Shown: positions 8,775 through 17,499, counted from the first letter of the stretch. The stretch: DNA of 36,168 bases from Candidatus Paralachnospira sangeri (GCA_904397815.1 CAJFOT010000107.1:1-36168), one strand, 5' to 3'. Numbers and translations: made by a program. The notes: generated by a model not told the origin, from the letters alone.

Positions 8775-8910
8775 CATGATTTATATCGCTGAACTCCTGG
8801 ACGGCAGCTCGCCGAGCAGGAAGATCATCCATAGTAATAAACGCTTCTTTCATGATTTATATACATGTACGTTATTCTTACACATAACATTACTCATACA
8901 CATGTACGTT
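8775..8910 (-). promoter_or_regulatory. uxaB upstream region with two pairs of direct repeats
   Basis: CATGATTTATAT occurs at 8775-8786 and again at 8851-8862. ACATGTACGTT occurs at 8863-8873 and 8900-8910; the second copy lies in the last codons of the regulator gene. On the minus strand these lie just upstream of uxaB and include a TATAAA-like box. They are candidates for the binding site of the neighbouring LacI-type regulator. This is an inference; no clear -35/-10 pair was found. Confidence 0.35.
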
Positions 8911-9954
8911 GCTGCGGAATACGATCTCTGAGTTCACATACACCACCTCTTCCAGAGGCTTCTGGCGCTTCATCAGGTATTCCAGCAGGATTTTTGCGGC
9001 CAGATAGGCCTGCTGCCTGGGATTCTTATAGGCTATGTTGGTACAGATCCCATCCTTCAGGTTCTGGATATTCTCCGGGAAGATATCGCTGGTCACCACC
9101 CGCATCCGGCCGTTTCTGCCCAGCTCCTTCACCGCCTGGCACAGCACCTGGCTGTTTCTTGCATTGACAGAGTAGGCCGCCCTGATCTGAGGCATCTCCT
9201 CCAGCAGACCCATGATCCGCTGATATACTTTCTCGGTATCATTATCATTTCCGTATACCTTCACCAGCTCCCAGTTCAGTCCTTCTTCCTTCACAAATGA
9301 CTCAAAGCCCTGAACTGTCTGGTAGTGGGACTGGACATCAACATCTCCGGCACAGATCAGCACCTGGCTGTCTCCCGGAATCTGCGCGGACAGAAGTTCC
9401 GCCACCATCCGCCCCGTCATAATATGATCCGCCTGGACACAGCACAGCCGCGGAGAACTGGGCACATCGTCACAGGCCAGAACCACCGGGATGCCCTCAT
9501 CTGTAAATTTCTTCAGAATCGAATAATCCTTCTGGGCCATATGGCCGATGGTAATCAGGCCATCCAGCTCTCCCCGCTGCTGCTCCCACAGGTTCAGCAG
9601 CTCATTCCGCTGGGAACCCACTCCCTGGCCGGTATAATAAGGAATCTCGACAGTTTCGATATTATAGTCCACCATATCCGCCATGCATTCCCGGAACCCC
9701 TGCCAGACGTAGGGGTAGTAATAACGGTTATTCTCCGTATAAGCCGGAAAAGCACCCGCAATCCGCAGAGGCTTCCGCTTCAGAAGGGAGGCGTTAATGT
9801 TCGGCTGATAGCCCATCGCTTTCGCCGTGTCCAATATTAACTTTCTCGTATCCTCACCTACGCCGGCCTTCCCGTTCAGCGCCCTGTGAACGGTCCCCGG
9901 AGAAACGTGAGTCGCTTCCGCAATATCCTTAATTCCGATCCGTTTAGCTGGCAT
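8890..9954 (-). CDS. LacI-family transcriptional regulator, probably of the uxa genes
   Basis: This is a DNA-binding sugar-responsive regulator of 354 residues. The N-terminal LacI helix-turn-helix reads GIKDIAEATHVSPGTVHRALNGKAGVGEDTRK in sections, with the hinge KAMGYQPNINASLLKRKPLRIA. The rest is a periplasmic-binding-protein fold resembling the Peripla_BP_4 ligand domain, as seen in regulators of hexuronate and rhamnose genes. The ATG at 9954 was chosen because GGGAAAGG precedes it. The TTG at 9967-9969, in the same frame, overlaps that ribosome site. It is upstream of and co-directional with uxaB. The likely effector is a hexuronate or pathway intermediate, which is an inference from position only. 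Confidence 0.87.
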   Translation of the reverse strand: MPAKRIGIKDIAEATHVSPGTVHRALNGKAGVGEDTRKLILDTAKAMGYQPNINASLLKRKPLRIAGAFPAYTENNRYYYPYVWQGFRECMADMVDYNIETVEIPYYTGQGVGSQRNELLNLWEQQRGELDGLITIGHMAQKDYSILKKFTDEGIPVVLACDDVPSSPRLCCVQADHIMTGRMVAELLSAQIPGDSQVLICAGDVDVQSHYQTVQGFESFVKEEGLNWELVKVYGNDNDTEKVYQRIMGLLEEMPQIRAAYSVNARNSQVLCQAVKELGRNGRMRVVTSDIFPENIQNLKDGICTNIAYKNPRQQAYLAAKILLEYLMKRQKPLEEVVYVNSEIVFRSNVHVYE

Positions 9955-10003
9955 GGTATCCTTTCCCAATGGTTTACTAAAACATTTTACCTATCTAAGT
10001 CAC

Positions 10004-10032
10004 AGCTTATCATTTTAGCCTGACGTTGTCAA
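10004..10032 (-). promoter_or_regulatory. Candidate promoter of the LacI-type regulator
   Basis: On the minus strand, TTGACA (10027-10032) is followed after 17 bp by TAAGCT (10004-10009). The -35 is perfect and the -10 is weak. A TAAAA-CA-TTTTA inverted repeat just downstream, at about 9977-9988, could be an autoregulatory operator. Confidence 0.45.
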
Positions 10033-10149
10033 TATATCAGATGAATATTTGTAATATATTTTGCGTTTTTTATAAAAGGACAGGGGAATTATTGTGTATT
10101 TTGTTCATAAAATTCAAATAATTATACAAATAATTCCAATTTTTGCTGA

Positions 10150-10161
10150 GAAAACGTTTTC
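10150..10161. promoter_or_regulatory. Perfect LacI/CcpA-type palindrome
   Basis: GAAAACGTTTTC is a perfect 12-bp palindrome with the central CG typical of LacI-family operators and of cre sites. It lies about 120 bp upstream of the regulator's candidate -35. Assignment to a particular regulator is an inference. Confidence 0.4.
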
Positions 10162-10247
10162 TTATTTTGATGCTGGATTTGATGCTGGTTTTGCAGCCCG
10201 GAGTTTCGCCGGTACAGCACATCCAAATCGGAAATGCCTGTGGTATA

Positions 10248-10603
10248 TGTTTTCATTCAGAGGGTTGCGCAGCCCGGACAACATCAGCAGCCGCAGCAGA
10301 ACGCCGAAGGCGGACGGCCCCGCCCCTTAACGCCTTTGTTCCCGGCCCGAATAAATTCTAAGCAGCCAGGAGGGCCCTTTTCCAGGACCGATTTTATGTT
10401 CGGAAAAAGTCTGATACTTTTCCCTCACGAAAATCTCTCATGCAGGCGCTGATCGCCTGCATTCGCCTGGAAAAGGGCCCTCCTGCCCGCTAAGAATTTA
10501 TAATCAAGCCTCCACATGGACGCTAAGGGGGCAGGGCCGTCCGCCTCCGGCGTTCTGCCGCGGCTGCTGATGCCTGTATACCGGCTGTGTAAGTATGAAA
10601 AAC
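10248..10603 (-). repeat. Long palindromic intergenic element, copy A
   Basis: The left end is TGTTTTCATTCAG and the right end is its degenerate inverse (ATGAAAAAC). The main outer stem pairs 10282-10332 with 10521-10572, about 50 bp with few mismatches. An inner stem pairs the region near 10350-10385 with that near 10466-10500. Two small hairpins, GCAGGCG/CGCCTGC near 10443-10461 and a pair near 10398-10425, complete the core. The core matches copy C (17134-17499) closely on the opposite strand, but the outer stem differs in sequence. No credible coding frame is seen. Confidence 0.8.
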
Positions 10604-10756
10604 GTGGTGTTGCTGCCCGCCTGCTGCACTGTATGGCGTTTCTGTTCCACAAACACAGACCAAACCTGCATGCGCCCGGCAGCCGACGCACCACTAAAAA
10701 TGAAAATCTGGCGGGCGCATGGGGCATCCCTGAATGAACGCCGCCTATCCGGCGGC
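10604..10756. repeat. Further GC-rich inverted repeats beside copy A
   Basis: GTGGTG (10604-10609) faces CACCAC (10689-10694), with a similar flanking CTGCC/GGCAG. CATGCGCCCG (10669-10678) pairs perfectly with CGGGCGCATG (10712-10721). GCCGCC (10740-10745) pairs with GGCGGC (10751-10756). This may be a decayed fifth palindromic element. Nothing coding is seen. Confidence 0.5.
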
Positions 10757-10790
10757 AAACTTTCAGAGTAAAAAAGGAAACTGTAAATTT

Positions 10791-11054
10791 ACGCTGTAAA
10801 AATAAATGCGGTATTACAGTTGAAAATGATAAAGCTTAAATATAGTCTGTATATTTTTTCGTGTGTGTACAGACTAAAATTGAAAAAACAGGATTTCATC
10901 TGTATTTATGAAGGTATTTGTACGGTTATAAACGATAAAATTCCCAATTAGTCTGTATTCATAGCCATATTTATACGGACTAAAACGGAAAAATACTGAT
11001 TTAAACTGTACAGGTGCCCATATTTGTACGGTTAAATATGAAAAAAGTAAAATT
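10791..11054. repeat. Array of five AT-rich hairpin units with alternating 52/54-bp period
   Basis: Units start at 10791, 10843, 10897, 10949 and 11003, giving lengths of 52, 54, 52, 54 and 52 bp. A decayed sixth begins at 11055. Each unit opens with a CTGTA-like half-site and has the complementary TAC(A/G)G half-site 24 bases into the short units or 25 bases into the long units. In the first long unit TAGTCTGTA (10843-10851) pairs perfectly with TACAGACTA (10868-10876). In the second the partner is TACGGACTA (10974-10982). Each unit ends in A-rich sequence. Units of the same length class resemble each other most. Confidence 0.75.
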
Positions 11055-11119
11055 TAGTCGGTTTATTTCAATTTGCATCGTACTTTTTGTTTCGCTCTTC
11101 TCCATCCAGCCAGTTATCC

Positions 11120-11529
11120 TGTATTTTCGTTCCTGTTATCATGCTGCACATCCAGTCAACAGGAAAAGTTCATCGTGTAACGGCTCCGGAAATTACCGGC
11201 CGGCATCGGTCTGTGCAGGGACGGGGATGGGACAGACATGTGGAGACCTGATTACAAAGCCTTAGGAAATATCAGTCCGCTTTTACAGGCAGAAATGAGC
11301 GCTCAACGCTCATTTCTGAGGGCTTAATGAAGAAAAATTATCAGGATTTTTCTTCATGTAAGACCGGTTCTGTAAAAGCGGGCTGATATTTTCTTAGGAT
11401 TTGTTCAGGTCGGGAACAACGTCTGTCCCATCCCCGTCCCTGCACAGACCGATGCCGGCCAGTAATTTCCGGAGCCGTTACATGATGGACTTTTCCGTCC
11501 GGGTGGATAATACCCCATGAACAAAAACA
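11120..11529 (+). repeat. Long palindromic intergenic element, copy B
   Basis: The ends TGTATTTTCGTTC and GAACAAAAACA are inverted relatives of the ends of the other copies. The main stem pairs 11162-11237 with 11421-11496, 76 bp with only three mismatches. The core carries CATGTGGAGACCTG on the left and a right-arm counterpart of TTCCCGACCTGAACAAAT. There is a side hairpin (AGAAATGAGCG/CGCTCATTTCT) and a terminal hairpin (ATGAAGAAAAAT and its complement). The architecture matches copies A and C although the stems are different sequences. Confidence 0.8.
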
Positions 11530-11572
11530 GATAGTTAACAGCTATATTTCAGCCTGTTTATGCCTTCTGCCC

Positions 11573-11601
11573 TTGAAGTACCCATGGGAATCGTTTATAA
11601 T
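11573..11601 (+). promoter_or_regulatory. asnS promoter and leader
   Basis: TTGAAG (11573-11578) and TATAAT (11596-11601) are spaced by 17 bp. The leader to the ATG at 11723 is about 115 bases and holds one GC-rich hairpin (GCGCCG/CGGCGC near 11670-11692). I do not see the AGGGTGG core of a T-box. Confidence 0.65.
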
Positions 11602-11722
11602 ACATTCATACCCGTTTTAAAAGGAACCTGAACCCCTGAAATCTGCGGCTCTGCCGTAAAAATATCCGCGCCGGCCCTCCCGGTACGGCGCAAAAAATCA
11701 TTTATTGTTGGAGGAAATTGTT

Positions 11723-13114
11723 ATGAATTTAGTGAATATCCGCGATTTATTCCGGTCCACTGATCAGTACCTGGACCAGACGATAGAAGTGGGCGGATGG
11801 GTCAGAAGTGTCCGCGCGTCAAAAGCTTTCGGCTTTATCGTGGTTTCTGACGGAACCTTTTTCGAGCCTTTACAGGTTGTGTTCCATGATACCATGGATA
11901 ACTTCCAGGAGATTTCCAAGCTGAATGTGGGCGCTTCCATTATTGTGAAGGGCACCCTGGTGGCGACCCCGGAGGCGAAGCAGCCCTTCGAGATCCAGGC
12001 TGACACTGTAACGGTGGAGGGCCCCTCCACCCCGGATTATCCGCTGCAGAAAAAGCGCCACAGCTTCGAATACCTGCGGACGATCTCCCATCTGCGTCCC
12101 AGAACCAACACCTTCCAGGCAGTGTTCCGCGTCCGCTCCCTGATCGCCTTCGCCATCCATGAGTATTTCCAGAAACAGAACTTCGTTTATGTCCACACCC
12201 CGCTGATTACTGCCAGCGACTGTGAGGGCGCGGGGGAAATGTTCCAGGTAACCACCCTGGATCTGACGAACCCGCCGAAGAAGGAGGACGGCTTCATCGA
12301 TTACAGTAAAGATTTCTTCGGAAAGGAAACCAACCTGACTGTCAGCGGCCAGCTGAACGGGGAAACCTTCTGCATGGCCTTCAAGAATATCTATACCTTC
12401 GGCCCCACCTTCCGGGCAGAGAATTCCAACACCACCCGCCACGCGGCCGAGTTCTGGATGATTGAGCCGGAGATGGCCTTCGCCGATCTCAATGACAACA
12501 TGGCTGTGGCAGAGGGAATGCTGAAATATATTATTTCCTATGTGCTGGAACATGCGCCGGAGGAAATGGCCTTCTTCAATCAGTTTGTGGACAAGGGCCT
12601 GCTGGAGCGGTTAAACGGGGTACTGAATTCCGAGTTTGGCCATGTCACCTACACCGAGGCCATCAAACTGCTGGAAAAGCACAATGACAAGTTTGACTAT
12701 AAGGTATCCTGGGGCTGTGATCTGCAGACAGAGCATGAGCGCTATCTGACAGAGCAGATCTTCAAGCGTCCTGTCTTTGTCACAGACTACCCGAAGGAAA
12801 TCAAGGCCTTTTACATGAAGATGAACGATGACAATAAGACTGTGGCCGCTATGGACTGCCTGGTGCCCGGCATCGGGGAAATCATCGGCGGCAGCCAGCG
12901 TGAGGACAGCCTGGAGAAGCTGTCTGCCCGTATGGACGAGCTGGGGCTGAATAAGGAGGACTATGGCTTCTACCTGGATCTGCGCCGGTACGGCTCTGTC
13001 CGTCATTCCGGTTTTGGCCTGGGCTTCGAGCGGGCGGTGATGTATCTCACCGGTATGTCCAACATCCGCGATGTCATCCCCTTCCCCAGAACCGTAGGCA
13101 ACTGCGACCTTTAA
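11723..13114 (+). CDS. asnS: Asparaginyl-tRNA synthetase
   Basis: AsnRS charges tRNA-Asn with asparagine in the cytosol. The 463-residue protein has the usual length. It begins with an OB-fold anticodon-binding domain ([19 protein letters not shown]). A class II catalytic core follows: motif 1 around [21 protein letters not shown], in parts; motif 2 [20 protein letters not shown]; and motif 3 [15 protein letters not shown]. The residue pattern after motif 1 and the length favour Asn over Asp specificity. The ATG at 11723 has GGAGG 8 bases upstream; the in-frame TTG at 11705 precedes that ribosome site. It has its own promoter and ends before a strong terminator. Confidence 0.96.
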   Translation: MNLVNIRDLFRSTDQYLDQTIEVGGWVRSVRASKAFGFIVVSDGTFFEPLQVVFHDTMDNFQEISKLNVGASIIVKGTLVATPEAKQPFEIQADTVTVEGPSTPDYPLQKKRHSFEYLRTISHLRPRTNTFQAVFRVRSLIAFAIHEYFQKQNFVYVHTPLITASDCEGAGEMFQVTTLDLTNPPKKEDGFIDYSKDFFGKETNLTVSGQLNGETFCMAFKNIYTFGPTFRAENSNTTRHAAEFWMIEPEMAFADLNDNMAVAEGMLKYIISYVLEHAPEEMAFFNQFVDKGLLERLNGVLNSEFGHVTYTEAIKLLEKHNDKFDYKVSWGCDLQTEHERYLTEQIFKRPVFVTDYPKEIKAFYMKMNDDNKTVAAMDCLVPGIGEIIGGSQREDSLEKLSARMDELGLNKEDYGFYLDLRRYGSVRHSGFGLGFERAVMYLTGMSNIRDVIPFPRTVGNCDL

Positions 13115-13148
13115 TCCGCCGCGGCCATCCCATTATTGCGGCGGCCTG

Positions 13149-13186
13149 CTGCCGGCAGATCTTCCTCTGCCGGCAGGTTTCTTTTA
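13149..13186 (+). terminator. asnS terminator
   Basis: CTGCCGGCAGA (13149-13159) pairs perfectly with TCTGCCGGCAG (13166-13176) around a 6-base loop. The stem is followed by GTTTCTTTTATTCTTT. Confidence 0.8.
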
Positions 13187-13255
13187 TTCTTTCCTGCGCC
13201 GGCCTGCTGCCGTCAGCAGGTTTCCCCGCAGTCTGAATCTGAAATGGAGAACATT

Positions 13256-14347
13256 ATGAAACTGATACACATCGCCGATCCTCATCTGGGCGCCGTCCCG
13301 GATTCCGGTTTTCCCTGGTCGGCTGACCGGGCCCGGGCTCTCTGGCAGACCTTCAGCCAGGCAGTCAGCCGGGCAGAGGAAGAGCAAGCAGATCTTCTGC
13401 TGATCGCCGGTGATCTCTTCCACCGCCAGCCGCTGAAACGGGAATTGAAAGAAGTCAACGCTCTCTTTTCCCGTCTGACCCATACCCGGGTGGTGCTGAT
13501 CGCCGGCAATCACGACTACATATCCGCCAGCTCCAACTACCGTCAGTTCAGCTGGTGCCCGCAGGTTATCTTTTTCCGGGAATCCCGACTCCAGCGGGTT
13601 CTTTTTCCAGAGCTGAATACAGCCGTCTACGGCCGGAGCTACCACAGTCGGGAAGATACCGCGCCTCTCTATCCATGGCGGCCCATAGAGGATGACGGAA
13701 CCATCCGCATCCTGCTGGCCCACGGGGGAGACGAAAAGCACTGCCCCTATAACCGAAAGGAACTGTCCCGGGCGGGTTTTCACTATGTGGCTCTGGGGCA
13801 TATCCATAAGCCGGATTCAGTTTTCTCCGATCATGTGGTAAACCCGGGAGCCCTGGAACCTATCGATTCCAATGATCTGGGCCCCCACGGCTATGTCATC
13901 GCCGAGGTCACCCGAGAACAGGCTGATATCCGCTGGGTTCCCTGCGCCTCTGCTGAATATGTCCCGTTGACATTTACCGTCACGCCTGAGACCACCGGCA
14001 TGGTTCTGGCCGATCAGATCCGGCAGGCCGTCGCCCAGAAAGGACTGAACCATATTTATAAAATCACCCTGGCCGGACGGCGCGACCCTGACATCACCTT
14101 CAGCCGGTCTGCCCTGGATCCTTCCTGGCGGGTCCTGGAATTTCACGACACGACGGAGCCGGATTACCACTTTGACCAGCTGGCCCGGGAACATACTGAC
14201 GACCTGATCGGCGCCTATATCAGGGCATTCCAGGCGGAGCAGGAAGAGTCCCCCTCCGGGCCCGCCTCCTCTTCCCGGGAAGAAGAAGTCCGCGATAAAG
14301 CCCTGTACTACGGAACAAAAGCCCTGCTGGATACCATGAAAAACTGA
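13256..14347 (+). CDS. SbcD/YhaO-like metallophosphoesterase (DNA repair exonuclease)
   Basis: This 363-residue calcineurin-type phosphoesterase resembles the nuclease subunit of SbcCD/Mre11 complexes and Bacillus YhaO. Metal-binding motifs appear in order: IHIADPHLG (residues 4-12), LLIAGDLFHR, LIAGNHDYI, LLAHGGDEK and VALGHIHKP. A C-terminal domain of about 150 residues follows, as expected for the part that contacts the ATPase partner. The ATG at 13256 has GGAGA five bases upstream. The frame extends to 13136, but that leader overlaps the asnS terminator and is not family-like. The ATPase gene follows after 28 bases, so the two probably form a complex. Confidence 0.88.
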   Translation: MKLIHIADPHLGAVPDSGFPWSADRARALWQTFSQAVSRAEEEQADLLLIAGDLFHRQPLKRELKEVNALFSRLTHTRVVLIAGNHDYISASSNYRQFSWCPQVIFFRESRLQRVLFPELNTAVYGRSYHSREDTAPLYPWRPIEDDGTIRILLAHGGDEKHCPYNRKELSRAGFHYVALGHIHKPDSVFSDHVVNPGALEPIDSNDLGPHGYVIAEVTREQADIRWVPCASAEYVPLTFTVTPETTGMVLADQIRQAVAQKGLNHIYKITLAGRRDPDITFSRSALDPSWRVLEFHDTTEPDYHFDQLAREHTDDLIGAYIRAFQAEQEESPSGPASSSREEEVRDKALYYGTKALLDTMKN

Positions 14348-14375
14348 TGCAGCAAAGAAACAAAGGAGTCTGACC

Positions 14376-16220
14376 TTGAAAATACTCGATATCGCCATCC
14401 GGCATTTCGGCAGGTTTCACCACACAGAACTGCAGTTTGGCCCTCATATCAATATCATATACGGAAAAAACGGAAGCGGGAAATCTACCCTTCACACCTA
14501 TATCCAGGCCATGCTCTTCGGCATAGAGCGGGGACGGGGGCGGGCGGCCCACGCAGACGCCTACAGCCGGTATCTGCCCTGGGACGCTGCCGGCGATTAC
14601 GGCGGCGCCCTGCGTCTGGAGCACAACGGGACTGTCTGCCAGTTTACCAGAAATTTTCTGGAAGACCCGAAGGACCTGTCTGTATTCGACGAGACCAGAA
14701 GCCGTCCTGTCACGCCGCCCCAGCCCTTCGCCCGTGAAATGCTGAACGGCCTGAACGAGACCACCTGGCAGAATACCGTCAGCATCAGTCAGCTCCGTTC
14801 TGAAACCACTCCTGCCATGGCCGATGAACTGAAAAATTATATCAGCAATCTCCACAGCGCCGGCTCCGGCAGCGTGGATATCGCGGCGGCCATCGCCAGC
14901 CTGACAATTCAGAAAAAACAGCTGGCCGCCCAGCTGATCCCTGTGGATCCCCAAGAGTATGAAGAGCTGCGTCGACAGGCCGATACTCTGAATCACCAGC
15001 TGCAGGAAGGCCCCCGGGAACACTCCTCTGCCCAAATGTACCGGCAGAAAGAGCAGATCCGACAGAACCTGGAGGAAAAGAAACAGTCCTGGCAGCAGCT
15101 CAGCGCCCACGTCAGTCAGTGGGAGGAGCAGCTGCAGTCCAACGGCATTGAATCCACAGAACAGATCCGGCAGACAGAGCTGGCTATGAGCCGGGCCTAC
15201 AGCGCTTATATCCGCTGCCGGGGCGCGTACCGGATCTACCGCCGCCCTCTGGTCCGCAGGATGATCCAGGTACTGGCTGTGATCCTCTTTATCGCCTCCC
15301 TGCTCACCCTGTTCTCCATCACCGCCACTTTCCAGCATGCGCCGGCATATGTCACCGGGCTTCGCGTCCTGCTCTGCGTGATTCTGTTTGCGGCAGCGCG
15401 GATTCTGTGGGCCATCAATGACCGGGGCTGGCTATGGAATCAGGCCAGGGAACAGCTGATATCCATTTTTTCCTTCTGGCTGAACACCAGAGAAATTACC
15501 CCGGACCACTATGACCGGCTGAAGGAACGGCTGGCAGACTGCACCGCCCTTTTCAAAAAAATTGACCAGTGCAAAGCCGAATGCAGCCGCCTCTCCTCCG
15601 ATATCATCGCCCTCCAATCCGAGGAAAACCGGCTCCTGAAAGGGCTGGAAGGACAGTATCAGGCAGACTGGACCAGCGAACAGAATCGGGAGCGGCTGAA
15701 AGAGATCCAGGAGCGCCTGGAAGCGGCAGACGCCGGCCGGCAGCAAAATGAGGCTGTACAGCAGGAGATCGAGGCAGTCCAGCTTGCCATCTCCACCATC
15801 CAGTCCATCGCGGAGAATTATCACGTCAGTTTCGTGCCCCGCCTGAACCGGGAATGCTCTGCCATCCTGTCCAGCCTGACCGGCGGCGTCTACACCAGTA
15901 TGTCCGCCGATGACAACCTGAATATTTATATCCAGTCCCAGGGACGCCACCTGCCCCTGTATGTTCTGAGCCGGGGCACCATAGAGCAGGTATATCTGTC
16001 CCTGCGCCTGGCCCTGGTCGCCTGCTTCTGGCCTGACCACTCTGTCCCCCTGCTGCTGGACGACAGCTTTGCTCTCTACGACGACGAGCGGCTGGAGCAG
16101 ACACTGCTGTGGCTGTCTCAGCATTACAATGGCCAGATCCTGCTCTTCACCTGCCACAACCGGGAGGAAACCATCCTGCGCCGGCATAAGATCGATCATG
16201 TTTTCATAAATATTACCTGA
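14376..16220 (+). CDS. SbcC/YhaN-like AAA ATPase with internal membrane segments
   Basis: This 614-residue SMC-like ATPase is the expected partner of the upstream phosphoesterase. The Walker A motif is YGKNGSGKST, near residues 29-38. A coiled-coil region covers roughly 170-270. Two hydrophobic segments follow (around residues 291-312 and 322-345, e.g. VLAVILFIASLLTLF and LLCVILFAAARILWA). A second coiled coil leads to the C-terminal half, with an ABC-type LSRGTIEQVYLSLRLAL signature and Walker B LLLDDSFALYDDERL. The membrane segments place the hinge at the membrane, as in YhaN-type proteins, but this copy is much shorter than B. subtilis YhaN. The start is TTG at 14376, with AAGGAG 7 bases upstream. 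Confidence 0.85.
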   Translation: MKILDIAIRHFGRFHHTELQFGPHINIIYGKNGSGKSTLHTYIQAMLFGIERGRGRAAHADAYSRYLPWDAAGDYGGALRLEHNGTVCQFTRNFLEDPKDLSVFDETRSRPVTPPQPFAREMLNGLNETTWQNTVSISQLRSETTPAMADELKNYISNLHSAGSGSVDIAAAIASLTIQKKQLAAQLIPVDPQEYEELRRQADTLNHQLQEGPREHSSAQMYRQKEQIRQNLEEKKQSWQQLSAHVSQWEEQLQSNGIESTEQIRQTELAMSRAYSAYIRCRGAYRIYRRPLVRRMIQVLAVILFIASLLTLFSITATFQHAPAYVTGLRVLLCVILFAAARILWAINDRGWLWNQAREQLISIFSFWLNTREITPDHYDRLKERLADCTALFKKIDQCKAECSRLSSDIIALQSEENRLLKGLEGQYQADWTSEQNRERLKEIQERLEAADAGRQQNEAVQQEIEAVQLAISTIQSIAENYHVSFVPRLNRECSAILSSLTGGVYTSMSADDNLNIYIQSQGRHLPLYVLSRGTIEQVYLSLRLALVACFWPDHSVPLLLDDSFALYDDERLEQTLLWLSQHYNGQILLFTCHNREETILRRHKIDHVFINIT

Positions 16221-16258
16221 ACTTTATGCAGTTTGGCTCTTCTGTTTTCAGCGCAAAC

Positions 16259-16267
16259 TGTTATAAT
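16259..16267 (+). promoter_or_regulatory. Candidate extended -10 promoter of the formate channel gene
   Basis: TGTTATAAT at 16259-16267 is a perfect extended -10 (TGn plus TATAAT). The -35 region is weak. It lies 59 bases upstream of the ATG at 16326. Confidence 0.5.
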
Positions 16268-16325
16268 TAAATGTAACGTTGAACCATATCAAATGTAGGA
16301 CGAAAATGTAAAGGGGGAAAATTTT

Positions 16326-17126
16326 ATGAATTCACCAGCGGAAATCGCAAAAAATTACATAGCCATCGGCAAGGGAAAAGCTACGATGAAGATTTCCCGC
16401 ATGTTCGTGCTGGCGATCATGGCCGGTATGTTCATCGCAATCGCAGGAGCAGGGGCTTCCACGGCTTCCGCCACTCTGACAGGCTCCGTGGGCCGTCTGG
16501 TTAATGCCTGCGTCTTTCCCGCAGGACTCACGCTGGTCATCCTGGCCGGAAGCGAGCTGTTCACCGGAAATTGTCTGATGATTATTCCCGTATTGGAGAA
16601 GGAAATCCCGATCACCGGTATGCTGAAGAACTGGATCGTGGTTTATCTGGGAAATTTCGTCGGCGGCGTATTTGTAGCCTGGGGCATGAGCGCCAGCCAT
16701 CAGCTCAGCCTCTATGACGGTCAGCTGGCCGCTTCCACCATCAACACCGCTGTCACAAAGGTGTCCATGTCCTTCGGAGACGCTTTCCTGAAGGGTGTTT
16801 TCTGTAATTTTCTGGTCTGTCTGGCAGTATGGCTGGCATTCGCCGCAAAAAGCGCCGCAGGGAAAATCATCGCCCTGTTCTATCCCATCATGGTTTTCGT
16901 CGTGTGCGGATTCGAACACAGCATCGCCAACATGTTCTACTGCCCTGCCGGCCTGTTCGCCATGGGCAATCCCGATTACCTGGCACTGGCCACAGCCGAC
17001 GTCAGCAAACTGACCTGGGGCTCCTTCCTGGTCAATAACCTGATCCCCGTCACCCTGGGCAACATCGTCGGCGGCGCATTGCTGGTGGGACTGGTGTACT
17101 GGTTCGTATATCTGAAAAAAGATTAA
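16326..17126 (+). CDS. Formate/nitrite transporter (FocA/NirC family)
   Basis: This 266-residue pentameric channel protein of the FNT family probably moves formate, or possibly nitrite or another small anion, across the cytoplasmic membrane. Six hydrophobic segments are visible. The signatures are GSELFTGNCLM, where FTGN is typical, the GNFVGG half-helix, and GFEHSIANMFYCPAGLF, which contains the central pore His. The C-terminus ends just after the last helix (VYWFVYLKKD). GGGGG lies upstream of the ATG. Formate is a fermentation end product in such organisms, which fits the hydrogenase genes nearby. The gene is monocistronic and ends 7 bases before palindromic copy C. Confidence 0.9.
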   Translation: MNSPAEIAKNYIAIGKGKATMKISRMFVLAIMAGMFIAIAGAGASTASATLTGSVGRLVNACVFPAGLTLVILAGSELFTGNCLMIIPVLEKEIPITGMLKNWIVVYLGNFVGGVFVAWGMSASHQLSLYDGQLAASTINTAVTKVSMSFGDAFLKGVFCNFLVCLAVWLAFAAKSAAGKIIALFYPIMVFVVCGFEHSIANMFYCPAGLFAMGNPDYLALATADVSKLTWGSFLVNNLIPVTLGNIVGGALLVGLVYWFVYLKKD

Positions 17127-17133
17127 AGGATTG

Positions 17134-17499
17134 TGTTTTCGTTTAGAGGGCTTGTGCAGCCCGGACAGTATCCGCATCCGCAGCCACAGAGGGAAGGAGC
17201 AGCCAGACAGCCCTGCCCCATAACGGCCATGTGGAGGCCTGTCTATAAATTCTTAGCGGGCAGGAAGGTTCTTTTCCAGACGCAGGCAGGCGATCAACGC
17301 CTGCCTGCGAGATTTTCGTTCAGAAAAAGTATCAGACTTTTTCTGAACATAAAATCGGTTCTGGAAAAGGGCCTTCCTGGCTGCTTAGAATTTATTCAGG
17401 CCGGGAACAAAGGCGTTATGGGGCAGGGCTGTCTGGCTGCTCCTTCCCGCTGTGGCTGCGGATGCCGTCCGGGCCGCACAAGCCCCCTGAACGAAAACA
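17134..17499 (+). repeat. Long palindromic intergenic element, copy C
   Basis: The ends are TGTTTTCGTTTAG (left) and CTGAACGAAAACA (right). An outer stem pairs 17174-17225 with 17414-17465, 52 bp with a single mismatch. The core holds a side hairpin (GCAGGCAGGCG, loop ATCAA, and its complement, near 17282-17308) and a perfect 13-bp terminal hairpin (GTTCAGAAAAAGT near 17318-17330, loop ATCAG). It fills the whole gap between the convergent formate-channel and permease genes, 7 and 5 bases from their stops. It probably works as a two-way terminator. Confidence 0.85.

Noticed and set aside
10094-10737. Several overlapping short frames in palindromic copy A
   Set aside because: Both arms give mirrored peptides on both strands, as expected for an inverted repeat; none has a convincing start.
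10791-11054. CRISPR-like array
   Set aside because: Units are similar along their whole length, with no identical repeats separated by unrelated spacers and no cas genes nearby. It is a hairpin array instead.
11014-11265. Open frame of 83 residues with a hydrophobic stretch
   Set aside because: It begins in the hairpin array and runs into palindromic copy B, has no ribosome site, and its composition follows the repeats.
11602-11722. T-box riboswitch before asnS
   Set aside because: The leader of about 115 bases lacks the AGGGTGG core and the usual terminator/antiterminator pair.
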